Assembly (NCBI GenBank): GCA_015061315.1
Contig: SUWV01000001.1
Span: 124,001-188,000 of the forward strand
Direction of reading: 5' to 3'
From: Lentimicrobiaceae bacterium
GTDB taxonomy: Bacteria > Bacteroidota > Bacteroidia > Bacteroidales > F082
DNA length: 64,000 nt
This document shows positions 18,660 through 28,855 of this stretch, one piece after another (position 1 is the first letter of the stretch; the number at the start of each line of letters is the position of its first letter). The notes under the pieces are model-generated. The model did no database searches and was not told the origin of the DNA. It saw only the letters and a list, made by a program, of their open reading frames with translations. Made by a program: the position numbers and the translations under genes.

Positions 18660-19859
18660 TCAAATTGAATATTTATTTATATCATTTAAATAATACAACG
18701 GCAAAACAAACATCAATACATTCGTAAATATATGTGGATTTACTACTGCCAATAGTATATATATAGTTAGTAATACACATGCATATCCATAAATATTACT
18801 ATTATGAATGGGGGAAATATATAATCTATACAGTTTATATAACATTATTATTACCAAAGCAACTCCCAAAATACCAAACCTAGCCATGTTATCAAACACA
18901 AACGAATGTCCACCATTACCTCTATTATTCCATACTCCAAATGGATTATTCAGAAACGTATTTAGTGATGTCATATACGTATGTCCTCTTGCATCCAAAT
19001 CTGAATAGTCAGAAGTGTACTCTCCCACTAAAAACCTAGACAAATCATATAAACGTTCTGAAACATCATAACTTTCTACTTTTTCGGATAATAATTCCAT
19101 TTTTTCAGCAATAGGAGTTCTATAAACCAAAAAAATAATTATACCTATACAAATTAATGTAGTTATATATTTGAAATTGAATCTACGACCAGCAAGCAAA
19201 AATAGTAATGAAATAGAATATATTAAGATTGCAGTTGTATATTGTGATTTATAAATAACTAGTCCAATAATTATCAAAAATAAGATATTAAACATAGCAA
19301 CGCTTATACCTTTTTTGAAAAGCTTATAATTTTTTATAGAACATATTACTAATATATTAAGTAATACCAATGTATAAATAAATGAAAATCCACCAATATT
19401 TAATTTCATATAGGTTCGGTAAACAGAAGAATCATTATCTAAAGACGCAAGTTCTCTGGATGCGTCTGGGAATACATCATAACCTATATACGTAGTAATA
19501 CATGTTATAAGGGTCATTACAACATATATTACAAATAATTGATTTCCTAATTTTAATCTATTATATATACGTATATATATATATAACAATGGCAATATAA
19601 GGGATTGTAAAATACCAGAGATTCGCTCAGCTATGGTTACTACAGACATATTACCAATTATTACTATATTTAAAATAGGGATGATAAATATTGGCATAAT
19701 AGAAACAATATTCTTTACACCGACTTTATATGTCAATATTAAAAATAGCACTACAACCAACAAAGCATATAATGAAGATGGATAAAGGATTCCTAATGCA
19801 GGAACTGAGTGCAATAAATATAATATTGATAAGAATGGAATAATTATATTATTTTTCAT
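18660..19859 (-). CDS. Wzy-like O-antigen/polysaccharide polymerase (multi-pass membrane protein)
   Basis: Many hydrophobic segments, large polar loop, ...NNRGNGGHSFVFDNMARFGILG; position inside the polysaccharide locus. Confidence 0.75.
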   Translation of the reverse strand: MKNNIIIPFLSILYLLHSVPALGILYPSSLYALLVVVLFLILTYKVGVKNIVSIMPIFIIPILNIVIIGNMSVVTIAERISGILQSLILPLLYIYIRIYNRLKLGNQLFVIYVVMTLITCITTYIGYDVFPDASRELASLDNDSSVYRTYMKLNIGGFSFIYTLVLLNILVICSIKNYKLFKKGISVAMFNILFLIIIGLVIYKSQYTTAILIYSISLLFLLAGRRFNFKYITTLICIGIIIFLVYRTPIAEKMELLSEKVESYDVSERLYDLSRFLVGEYTSDYSDLDARGHTYMTSLNTFLNNPFGVWNNRGNGGHSFVFDNMARFGILGVALVIIMLYKLYRLYISPIHNSNIYGYACVLLTIYILLAVVNPHIFTNVLMFVLPLYYLNDINKYSI

Positions 19860-21100
19860 AATGAGTTATAAATAGAGACTAATTTCTCAAGATTCATTTT
19901 AGGGTTATGTCTTAAAATAGCATCTTCATTATTTGTATGGATATTACTCCCAGAAGAAAATATTTCACAAATTTTGTATGACAACATCTCTATTTCTTCG
20001 AAACGATATAAATATTTTTCCATCTCCTGCATAAAATCAGGTATACCACCAGCATAACTAGCCACGCATGGCACCCTTAATATTTGGGCTTCACCTAACG
20101 AATTGGGGGAATTTTCTATAGAAGACGGACATACAAATACATTACAACGAAGATATTCTTCCTTCATCTGTTCTGCATTTAGTGGTCCAAGAAATATCAC
20201 TTTATTCCTAAGGTCATATTTTTTTATTAACTTTTTTATAATCTTGCCATATCCCGTAAAATGTAGCAAACCCCACAATCCTTTATTCTTAGTAATATCA
20301 ACACCAGCTATACGTATGGTTGTGCTAGGATAATGCCTTAATATCAAAGGCATAGCTTTCAACACCTGATGAAGCCCTTTTAGTGGATAACCACCTTGTG
20401 AAAGGAATATGCTATATGGCACGCATTTGCCGAAACTCCACGTACTTCCTTTATAAAACTCACTTCGTAGTGTTTCATTACATACATAATAACTAGCATC
20501 TGGATTGATAGCCCACACATGAGCCCTATCCCATGAGGTGCGTCCTATAATATGATTAACCTTTCTGAGAAGTTCTTTCTCATATTTAGAAACATTATAA
20601 AAATTACGTTGTTCATTATACATTCCACCTTTTACAATATCATGGAATGTAATACTATTATATATTTCTCTACTTGATAATCCTGCACAATAATAGGGAA
20701 CAATACCTGACTTTAATCCTTGTATTGATACTACTACATGCTCAGAACCACAAGCATTAACGTATGCCAATCCATGGGTATATTCTGTTCCATGTATATG
20801 AACAACATCAGGTTCTATCATTTTTTTTATATTCACCCAATGGGATTCATAATCACGATTGTATTTAAGATTACCTTTCCCATATGGCAATAAATAATAC
20901 GTAATATAATTACCATTAATTATCTCAAGTTTATGTACAAGTCTTGACACGGTGGCAACAGAAAGTTGTACATTTTTTTGAGAAACCAACATTTCAGCAC
21001 TAGCTAACATCCAACCGCCACTTCCACGCAATTCTCCTTTGCCTAATAGTTTCTGTTCTACTTCAGGAAAAAGTGTATTTGTAATCCAAAGAATCTTCAT
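19856..21100 (-). CDS. Family 4 glycosyltransferase
   Basis: MKILWITNTLFPE; LRCNVFVCPSSIENSPNSLGEAQILRVPCVASYAGGIPDFM. Confidence 0.88.
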   Translation of the reverse strand: MKILWITNTLFPEVEQKLLGKGELRGSGGWMLASAEMLVSQKNVQLSVATVSRLVHKLEIINGNYITYYLLPYGKGNLKYNRDYESHWVNIKKMIEPDVVHIHGTEYTHGLAYVNACGSEHVVVSIQGLKSGIVPYYCAGLSSREIYNSITFHDIVKGGMYNEQRNFYNVSKYEKELLRKVNHIIGRTSWDRAHVWAINPDASYYVCNETLRSEFYKGSTWSFGKCVPYSIFLSQGGYPLKGLHQVLKAMPLILRHYPSTTIRIAGVDITKNKGLWGLLHFTGYGKIIKKLIKKYDLRNKVIFLGPLNAEQMKEEYLRCNVFVCPSSIENSPNSLGEAQILRVPCVASYAGGIPDFMQEMEKYLYRFEEIEMLSYKICEIFSSGSNIHTNNEDAILRHNPKMNLEKLVSIYNSL

Positions 21101-22020
21101 CTTCTATACAACCAGGACTCTATTAATACTTTTATTCTGCTCTTAAATGGAATATCAAAATATTTGTTCAGCTCTTTACGAATCTGTCTGTTTTCACACA
21201 ATGGAACATCACCTTGAAAATCAAAATGCATTTCTCTACTTTGATGTTGTTTTGAAAATTTGTCATTCTTGCTATTGCCACAATTTACCCCGCTACCATC
21301 ATGACCTTTATTTACAACAAGATTTTCTGTTGGGAAAACACAGTATGAATCTGTATCTATTAAATATAATGTCCTATTTAGATCACCATATAATTTATGT
21401 CTTTTAATGGAATCTATAATGATTCTGCGAATATTCCATGTTAATTTTCTCCAGTGCTTTTTTATGATAGTCTTACCATATTCAACATTCATAAAAATGT
21501 TGGCTTCAGAAATCCTTTCTTTTAAATAACCAGTACCCCAAGCACTAAATTCTTTTGCATAATAATAGTTATATTTATTGCAATATGATTGAGGCATAGT
21601 TATCGGATAATTATATCCACAAATGCCAAGCACATGCTTGTTATTGCTATGTTTCTCAAGACCTTTGTTTATATATTCCAGGAAACAAGGTGAAAAAATA
21701 TTGTCATCTTCTGTACAAATTAATCTATCATATTTTGAAAATACAATATCTCTGAGAAAATAAAGATTTCCGCCAACTCCTAGATTCTTTTCTTGTATAT
21801 ATATATATACTTTCTTAAATCCTTTTATCCCACTATTTACAAAATCAATAATTTCCTTATATCCATTCATATATTTTTCTGATGGCGGATAATCAACTGA
21901 TATGAATAAATCTGTCTTATCTGCACCAGAACAATTAGCCAAAGATTCCACACATGCTTTAAAATGTTCAAAACGATTTAATGTAGGAATAATTATAGGA
22001 GCATATATCATCTCTTCCAT
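21097..22020 (-). CDS. GT-A fold glycosyltransferase
   Basis: PIIIPTLNRFEHFKACVESLANC; RLICTEDDNIFSPCFLEYINKGLE. Confidence 0.75.
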   Translation of the reverse strand: MEEMIYAPIIIPTLNRFEHFKACVESLANCSGADKTDLFISVDYPPSEKYMNGYKEIIDFVNSGIKGFKKVYIYIQEKNLGVGGNLYFLRDIVFSKYDRLICTEDDNIFSPCFLEYINKGLEKHSNNKHVLGICGYNYPITMPQSYCNKYNYYYAKEFSAWGTGYLKERISEANIFMNVEYGKTIIKKHWRKLTWNIRRIIIDSIKRHKLYGDLNRTLYLIDTDSYCVFPTENLVVNKGHDGSGVNCGNSKNDKFSKQHQSREMHFDFQGDVPLCENRQIRKELNKYFDIPFKSRIKVLIESWLYRR

Positions 22021-22022
22021 GA

Positions 22023-23549
22023 TTATTTATGTATATAAGATTTTATTACATTAGATATTCTATTTCGTTCATCTTTACTAAGTCCCAATATCCAAATTAA
22101 CAAAATAAGAATAATTTCACTTACAGATATTCCAACCAACACCATCCATCCATCTATTTGTATTTTAAAATAGATGAAAATTAGAAGAGACATTGGTATT
22201 AATACATATAGAATTCTTATATATGATTCTTTTATAAAATACTTTATGTCAAAATTTAATATCATTTTTAACAAATAAAGTCTAATACCTACATAAATAA
22301 GGGAACTAACAATGTATATTATTGTAATTGATTCCGGTTTGCCACCAAACTTATATGCAATAATTGCAATAGGTAAACATAATAATGACCAAATTGATGA
22401 TACTATTTGAAACACTTTAATCTTACCAGTAGCTTGAGTTAATGCTGGAATACCAGCTCCTAGCGTATCAATTAATGCTAAAATGGTCATTAATCTGCAG
22501 AATGACACTGCATATTCTGGCACCTCTTTTAGCCATAAATTGAATATAAAGTCCGTCTCAATAAAAAAAGGCAAACCAATTACCATTAGTATAAATGCTG
22601 ATATTTTTGAAATAACACAAGTGATGTTAATAGTTCTGTTTTGATTTCCGCCACTATAACTCTTAGTGATTTGAGGATTTGCTGCTACACTTATATTATT
22701 AGAAAATGTTTGTAGTACATGATTAATTTGATTTGCCACGGCAAAAGCAGCATTGAGTAAAGTTCCCCAAAAGAAATTAATTATAATTTGAGCACCTTGA
22801 TGTTTACATATAGATGTGAATGCTCCAAGTAATATCCATGTTGAGAAACTTATCATTTCTTTATATTTATACCATTCCTTTTGTAAATTCCATTTAATTA
22901 CATAATAATAATCCTTATAGCATATTGTTGCATACATAAGTAGAGGTATACAATTCATAATCATCATAATGAGACTGTATGCACTTAACGCATTCCCATT
23001 ATAGTGCGTTAACCATAATACAGCTAATATTTTATATACATCAGCAACAATTGTAATTATTGTTGTAGTAGAAAATCTTTCATTTGCTGTTAATAATCCT
23101 TGGAAAGGGACGGAAATTGTAGATATTATAGTCGTAAGTATTGATATTTGCAATACAAAATTAGCGTCAGATAGTTTGTCCGGAGATATTTTCATATAAT
23201 TGTTTAGATAAAATACTCCTAAAGATTCTGATAATAATAGTATTAATATTGCCAATCCAATATGCATAAGAAAACTCCTATTAAATACGGCATTTGTATT
23301 ACCATCTTTACCTTTACCGATTTCAAATGCAATATAGCGATAAGTTGTAGTTATCATTGAAGTATTAATAACATTAAGGAAAATAACAATACTTCCAACT
23401 ACATTATAAATACCGTAATCTTCAATACCTAAACGAGCAAGTACCCACCTTGATGTAATAATACTTACAACAGATGAAAATACAAGCTTTATAAAAACAA
23501 ATATACTATTGACGGCTATTTTTTTATTATCAGTGATTTTACTTTGCAT
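22023..23549 (-). CDS. Wzx-type polysaccharide flippase (MATE/oligosaccharide flippase)
   Basis: 508 aa with ~12 hydrophobic segments; SVVSIITSRWVLARLGIEDYGIYNVVGSIV; SVPFQGLLTANERF. Confidence 0.85.
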   Translation of the reverse strand: MQSKITDNKKIAVNSIFVFIKLVFSSVVSIITSRWVLARLGIEDYGIYNVVGSIVIFLNVINTSMITTTYRYIAFEIGKGKDGNTNAVFNRSFLMHIGLAILILLLSESLGVFYLNNYMKISPDKLSDANFVLQISILTTIISTISVPFQGLLTANERFSTTTIITIVADVYKILAVLWLTHYNGNALSAYSLIMMIMNCIPLLMYATICYKDYYYVIKWNLQKEWYKYKEMISFSTWILLGAFTSICKHQGAQIIINFFWGTLLNAAFAVANQINHVLQTFSNNISVAANPQITKSYSGGNQNRTINITCVISKISAFILMVIGLPFFIETDFIFNLWLKEVPEYAVSFCRLMTILALIDTLGAGIPALTQATGKIKVFQIVSSIWSLLCLPIAIIAYKFGGKPESITIIYIVSSLIYVGIRLYLLKMILNFDIKYFIKESYIRILYVLIPMSLLIFIYFKIQIDGWMVLVGISVSEIILILLIWILGLSKDERNRISNVIKSYIHK

Positions 23550-23577
23550 ATATTGTTGATTTGATGCAAAAATAACA

Positions 23578-24255
23578 TTATCTTACATTTTTCGAAAAAA
23601 TCAATTTTTCTTCTATTTCTTCAGAAGAATATTGTTTATATTCAATATCTGAAGATAGTAAGACTTTGCAATAATCCGGAACATTACGTTTAATTACACT
23701 ACATGCACTTATTAAACATTTCTTACCAATATTTACTTTATCATATACTATAGATCCTATACCAATAAATGACTGTTCTCCTACACGGCACTCTCCTGCA
23801 ATCATTGTTTTCGCACCAACAAAACAATGATCTTCTATCAGCGTATTTTCGGCAATTGTTGCATTAAGTTTTATAAATACATTATTACCTATTATTGAAC
23901 CAAAATCAACTATTACACCATCGTGAATCCAACAATTTTGACCTTTAATCTCCCCATTAATAACGGAATTTGGAGAAATAAGATTAACAAATTGAAAGCC
24001 TTTACTTTTTAAATTTTCATATAGCATTCTTCTATCAGCATTTAATCGATTCCATTGCACAGCTATAAACCAAAGATAATCACTAGGTTCTAAATCTTCT
24101 ATTGCATATACTGGTAAATCACAATACCGATCACAAGTTATATATGATTTATTTACAGCAAATCCTGCTACATCATACAATCTATATTTTCTGATAAATA
24201 AATATAAGATCCTTGCAGTTGTACTTGTTCCGATTATTATTAATTTCAAAATCAA
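23578..24255 (-). CDS. NeuD/PglD-family sugar O/N-acetyltransferase
   Basis: N-terminal small Rossmann-like part followed by hexapeptide repeats (GNNVFIKLNATIAENTLIEDHCFVGAKTMIAGECRVGEQSFIGIGS). Confidence 0.82.
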   Translation of the reverse strand: MILKLIIIGTSTTARILYLFIRKYRLYDVAGFAVNKSYITCDRYCDLPVYAIEDLEPSDYLWFIAVQWNRLNADRRMLYENLKSKGFQFVNLISPNSVINGEIKGQNCWIHDGVIVDFGSIIGNNVFIKLNATIAENTLIEDHCFVGAKTMIAGECRVGEQSFIGIGSIVYDKVNIGKKCLISACSVIKRNVPDYCKVLLSSDIEYKQYSSEEIEEKLIFSKNVR

Positions 24256-24331
24256 ACCTCCTTTATATCTCTATTTATACCTACTAAATTTAACTCAAAC
24301 TATAGTTATTTAGTAATAATAAATATATTTT

Positions 24332-25543
24332 CTACATAAGTTTAACTCTCATGGACTGATACATATTGCACATCACCTTATCCATATCATCTTTTGAATT
24401 AAAACGGCAGAAGTTTAATCCAATTAAGTCATTACAACGTTCAAAAGGATTAACATCCTGTCCTAGTTCTTTTTGAATGTTCTCGCGAATCAAACTTTGT
24501 TTTGCTAATTGTGAATATGCAATACCATTAAATCTTCCAGCCTTATCACTATGCAATACACCAAGTCCCCAATATCCTCTAGATTCACCATCAAGTTCAA
24601 CATCAATTTCACTAACATCCCCCATTGCTACTCGTAACGTAGCTTCAACAATATCTTTACCTGAAATCATCGAAATAAATTCGGGCAACATATTACCTCC
24701 ATTTCGAGGACCTGCATCAAGAAAAAATAGACGATTGTGCTTATCTATTATCATTTCAATATTAAATGCACCAGAGGTCTTGCCTGTTGTGGCAACTAGT
24801 CGAGAAACTTCGCTTTTTACTATTACCTTTCGTTCATCTGCTATATCGATAGGATAGCTATATGCTGACGGCAAAAGAGGATTTGATCTTAGATCGCGGA
24901 TACTATTTATAATACCCCATGAAACAACTTTACCATTTATTGCAAAAATTTCAGCTTCAATAACGTGTGGGTGATCTCGAACAATAAACTCCTCGATAAT
25001 AAGTGTTTGATTTCTAGAGTATTCTTGTGCATATTTCAATGCACTAGCGAGGTTGCTTGGATTCTCAAGTACTGTTATACCTTTACTACCAGAAGAATCC
25101 GTTGGTTTCACGATTATTGGAAATTGTAGATGTGAATAATCTATTAATTCCACATCATATGGAACCTTAACTTCTATTGATTTAGGTACATTAAAGTTAT
25201 TTTTTATTAGGAATTCTCGAAATAAATGTTTCTCGCAAAAATGACGAACTACATTATAATCCATACCATGAAGTCCCATGACGTTAGCCACATATGCAGC
25301 TGTTGGTGCCGCAGGATCGGAACTATACGCAACAATACCTTCAATATTTTCCTTTTCTGCTATCGCTAGTACAGCATCTTTATCTGTAGTACTAACAAGA
25401 TGAAAAGAATCTGCAATATATTGACCTGGATTATCTGGAAGATAATCACAAAGAACTGTGTAATAACCAAGTTCCTTAGCTTTTGTGATAGAAATTAATT
25501 GTGCTTCAGAACCTCCAAGTAACAAAATCTTCTTTTGTTTCAT
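24332..25543 (-). CDS. ATP-grasp domain ligase
   Basis: FPIIVKPTDSSGSKGITVLENP; LIIEEFIVRDHPHVIEAEIFAINGKVVSWGI; FNIEMIIDKHNRLFFLDAGPRNGGN. Confidence 0.87.
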   Translation of the reverse strand: MKQKKILLLGGSEAQLISITKAKELGYYTVLCDYLPDNPGQYIADSFHLVSTTDKDAVLAIAEKENIEGIVAYSSDPAAPTAAYVANVMGLHGMDYNVVRHFCEKHLFREFLIKNNFNVPKSIEVKVPYDVELIDYSHLQFPIIVKPTDSSGSKGITVLENPSNLASALKYAQEYSRNQTLIIEEFIVRDHPHVIEAEIFAINGKVVSWGIINSIRDLRSNPLLPSAYSYPIDIADERKVIVKSEVSRLVATTGKTSGAFNIEMIIDKHNRLFFLDAGPRNGGNMLPEFISMISGKDIVEATLRVAMGDVSEIDVELDGESRGYWGLGVLHSDKAGRFNGIAYSQLAKQSLIRENIQKELGQDVNPFERCNDLIGLNFCRFNSKDDMDKVMCNMYQSMRVKLM

Positions 25544-25547
25544 AATA

Positions 25548-26657
25548 TTAAGTTTTTATTACATTTATTATTCTTTCAACATCTTCTTCACTTAACTCAT
25601 GATGCATTGGTAAGCAAATTACTTCATTTGCAATTTTTGTTGCGTTTGGAAGATTTTCTTTCGCTGATGATGGCAATCCCCTGTAGGTTGAGAATTCGCT
25701 TATCAATGGATAGAAATATCTTCTTCCCAGAATGTTGTTTTCTTTCAGTTTGAGATATAATTCGTCGCGTGTCATACCGAATTTTTCAGCATCTATGAAA
25801 ATTGGGAAATATGAGTAATTATGTCTTACTCCTTCCATATCATCGAAGAAAGTTATTCCTTCAACGTTTCTCAATGCTTCTCTATATCGGATAGCTACTT
25901 GATGACGTGCTTCAATAGCTTTATCTACTTGTCTTAGATTAAGTATTCCGTACGCAGCACGAACTTCGTCTACTTTAGAATTTATGCCTGGAGCTACAAC
26001 TTCTGTCTCTCCTGCAAATCCAAAGTTTTTAAGATAATCTATTCTTTTCTTTGTTTGCTCATTGTGCGTTACTAAAGCACCACCCTCGAGGGTGTTATAT
26101 ACTTTAGTAGCATGGAAACTAAGCGTACTCATGTCGCCTGCTCTGAGAATACTTTCACCATCGACATCAACACCAAAGGCATGAGCTGCATCATAAATAA
26201 CCTTTAATCCGTATTTGTCAGCAACTTCTTGTATTCCTTTTATATCGCATGGTTTACCATAACAGTGTACAGGCATGATAGCAGTTGTCTTTGGAGTTAT
26301 TGCTGCCTCTATCTTATTAGGATCCAAACCACAATTAGATGGGTCTATATCAACAAATACTGGTTTAATGCCATTCCACCACAGCGAGTGTGTTGTCGCG
26401 ACAAAACTATATGGAGTTGTAATAACTTCTCCCGTAATTCTAAGTGCTTGCAACGCTGTTATCAAAGGTAAAGTTCCATTAGTAAATAACGATATATAAG
26501 GAACTTTAAGATATTCTGCTAATTCCTTTTCTAACTGCCTGTGAAATTTTCCATTATTTGTAACCCATTTACTGTCCCATATCTCTTTGAGCATTACATT
26601 TAACTCATCAAGGTCAGGAAGTAATGGAGAGGTTACTGTAATTTGTTGATTATCCAT
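25548..26657 (-). CDS. DegT-family aminotransferase, VioA-like (dTDP-4-amino-4,6-dideoxyglucose synthesis)
   Basis: ITVTSPLLPDLDELNVMLKEIWDSKWVTNNGKFHRQLEKELAEYLKVPYISLFTNGT resembles VioA; adjacent to rmlAB. Confidence 0.8.
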   Translation of the reverse strand: MDNQQITVTSPLLPDLDELNVMLKEIWDSKWVTNNGKFHRQLEKELAEYLKVPYISLFTNGTLPLITALQALRITGEVITTPYSFVATTHSLWWNGIKPVFVDIDPSNCGLDPNKIEAAITPKTTAIMPVHCYGKPCDIKGIQEVADKYGLKVIYDAAHAFGVDVDGESILRAGDMSTLSFHATKVYNTLEGGALVTHNEQTKKRIDYLKNFGFAGETEVVAPGINSKVDEVRAAYGILNLRQVDKAIEARHQVAIRYREALRNVEGITFFDDMEGVRHNYSYFPIFIDAEKFGMTRDELYLKLKENNILGRRYFYPLISEFSTYRGLPSSAKENLPNATKIANEVICLPMHHELSEEDVERIINVIKT

Positions 26658-26675
26658 TTTATTATATTTTACATA

Positions 26676-27812
26676 TTACCTTCCCTTATACATCTCCTCG
26701 TAATACTTCTCGTACTCGCCAGATGTGATGTTATCCATCCATTCTTGGTGGTCTAAGTACCAGCGAACTGTCTTCTCAATTCCTTCTTCAAATTGAAGCG
26801 ATGGCTCCCAGCCGAGTTCCTTCTGTAACTTAGTAGAATCGATGGCGTAACGTGCGTCGTGGCCTAATCTGTCGGTGACGTATGTTATCAAATCTAATGA
26901 ATGTCCTTCCGGATTGCCGAGTATTCTATCAACGGTTTTAATCATAACTTTTATCAAGTCGATGTTTTTCCATTCGTTGAAACCACCTATATTATAAGTC
27001 TCTGCTATCTTTCCTTCATGGAAAATCAAATCTATAGCGCGAGCGTGGTCTTCAACATATAACCAGTCGCGGACGTTTTCACCCTTACCATAAACTGGCA
27101 ATGGTTTGCGATGACGTATATTATTAATAAATAAAGGTATCAACTTTTCTGGAAACTGATAGGGTCCGTAGTTATTAGAACAGTTTGTCACGATAGTCGG
27201 CATTCCGTAAGTATCGTGATAAGCTCTCACGAAATGGTCGGAACTTGCTTTCGCTGCTGAATATGGTGAGTGAGGATTGTATTTTGTTGTCTCATAGAAA
27301 AACTCGTCGCCGTATGCCTTATGACCTTCAGAAGAAGCTACTGTCTTAAAAGGAGGTTCTATTCCTTCCGGATGGTTCATTGCGAGAGCGCCATAGACTT
27401 CATCGGTACTGATGTGGTAAAATCTTTTGCCTTCATATTTCTCTGGTAATGACTCCCAATAAAGTTTAGCTGCTTGAAGCAGACTTAGAGTTCCCATTAC
27501 ATTTGTCTTTGCGAAAGTAAAAGGATCTTTGATGCTTCTATCAACATGTGACTCTGCTGCGAGGTGAATGATGCCATCAACCTTTTCATCTTGCATAAGC
27601 TGATAGAAGTTCTCGAAATCGCAGATATCCATTTTCACGAACTTGTAATTAGGTTTATCCTCTATGTCTTTAAGGTTAGCTAAATTACCAGCGTAAGTGA
27701 GTTTGTCTATGTTGATTATATTATATTCTGGATATTTATTTACGAATAAACGAACGACATGATTTCCTATGAAACCTGCACCGCCTGTTATAACGATATT
27801 TCTTTTTGACAT
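26676..27812 (-). CDS. rmlB: dTDP-glucose 4,6-dehydratase (copy 1)
   Basis: NIVITGGAGFIGNHVVRLFVNKYPEYNIINIDKLTYAGNLANL...HLAAESHVDRSI...YSAAKASSDHFVRAYHDTYGMP. Confidence 0.95.
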   Translation of the reverse strand: MSKRNIVITGGAGFIGNHVVRLFVNKYPEYNIINIDKLTYAGNLANLKDIEDKPNYKFVKMDICDFENFYQLMQDEKVDGIIHLAAESHVDRSIKDPFTFAKTNVMGTLSLLQAAKLYWESLPEKYEGKRFYHISTDEVYGALAMNHPEGIEPPFKTVASSEGHKAYGDEFFYETTKYNPHSPYSAAKASSDHFVRAYHDTYGMPTIVTNCSNNYGPYQFPEKLIPLFINNIRHRKPLPVYGKGENVRDWLYVEDHARAIDLIFHEGKIAETYNIGGFNEWKNIDLIKVMIKTVDRILGNPEGHSLDLITYVTDRLGHDARYAIDSTKLQKELGWEPSLQFEEGIEKTVRWYLDHQEWMDNITSGEYEKYYEEMYKGR

Positions 27813-27831
27813 GATATTTCGATTTTTAGTT

Positions 27832-28722
27832 TTAAATATTTCTTTTCACTTCCTCAATAACCTGCAACAGATATTGTCCGTACTGATTCTTAATCATCGG
27901 TTGAGCGAGTTCTCTCATCTTTTCTTCTGAGATCCAGCCTTTACGATAGGCGATACCTTCGAGACAAGCGATCTTCAAACCCTGACGTTTTTCTATTACT
28001 TCAACGAATGTAGACGCTTCCGATAAAGAATCGTGAGTTCCTGTATCTAACCAAGCGAATCCACGTCCTAAAGTTTGAACCTTGAGTTGTTTATCCTCTA
28101 AGAATCTTTGATTTACAGTTGTTATCTCCAACTCACCGCGTGCAGAAGGCATGATAGTTTTAGCAACTTCAACAACCTTGTTTGGATAGAAGTACAAACC
28201 TGGTACGGCGTAATTTGATTTTGGATTCTTAGGCTTTTCTTCCAACGAGAGACAGTTACCATCTTTATCAAACTCAGCCACGCCATAACGTTCGGGATCG
28301 TTAACCCAATAACCGAATATAGTAGCTTTATTTTCTTCTTCAGCAGCCTTGACTGCATCTCTCAACATCTTCGTAAAGAAACTTCCGTAGAAGATGTTAT
28401 CACCGAGGACTAAGCAAGCGCAATCGTCACCGATGAACTCTTCTCCAATGATGAAAGCCTGAGCAAGACCATCAGGTGAAGGTTGTTCTGCATAACTGAA
28501 GTTAACGCCATAATCAGAGCCATCGCCGAGCAAGCGCTTAAAACCAGGGAGATCATAAGGCGTTGAGATAATGAGAATATCTCTTATACCTGCCAACATC
28601 AAAACTGATATTGGATAATAAACCATTGGTTTGTCGTAAATTGGAAGCAATTGCTTACTTACACCTTTTGTGATTGGATAAAGGCGAGTACCTGAACCGC
28701 CTGCTAAAACGATACCTTTCAT
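27832..28722 (-). CDS. rmlA: Glucose-1-phosphate thymidylyltransferase (copy 1)
   Basis: [53 protein letters not shown]. Confidence 0.96.
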   Translation of the reverse strand: MKGIVLAGGSGTRLYPITKGVSKQLLPIYDKPMVYYPISVLMLAGIRDILIISTPYDLPGFKRLLGDGSDYGVNFSYAEQPSPDGLAQAFIIGEEFIGDDCACLVLGDNIFYGSFFTKMLRDAVKAAEEENKATIFGYWVNDPERYGVAEFDKDGNCLSLEEKPKNPKSNYAVPGLYFYPNKVVEVAKTIMPSARGELEITTVNQRFLEDKQLKVQTLGRGFAWLDTGTHDSLSEASTFVEVIEKRQGLKIACLEGIAYRKGWISEEKMRELAQPMIKNQYGQYLLQVIEEVKRNI

Positions 28723-28732
28723 GATATATGAT

Positions 28733-28855
28733 TTTTTAAAGTTTATAGTTCAAAGTTAATAGTTTATAGTAGTTTTAAAGTTGAGAGTTTTAAGTTGTAA
28801 GTTTATTATTTTATGTTTAAAATCTTTCAATTTTCAATTTTCAATTTTCAACTTC
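28733..28855. repeat. AWAGTTY 7-bp repeat element, copy 1 (abuts the AAA-protein stop codon)
   Basis: ttttttaaagtttatagttcaaagttaatagtttatagtagttttaaagttgagagttttaagttgtaagtttattattttatgtttaaaatctttcaattttcaattttcaattttcaac. Confidence 0.9.

Noticed and set aside
19571-19595. AT-rich tatatatacgtatatatatatataac run inside the wzy-like gene
   Set aside because: Encodes membrane-segment residues (YIYIRIYNR) in a low-GC gene; simple codon bias rather than a regulatory element.
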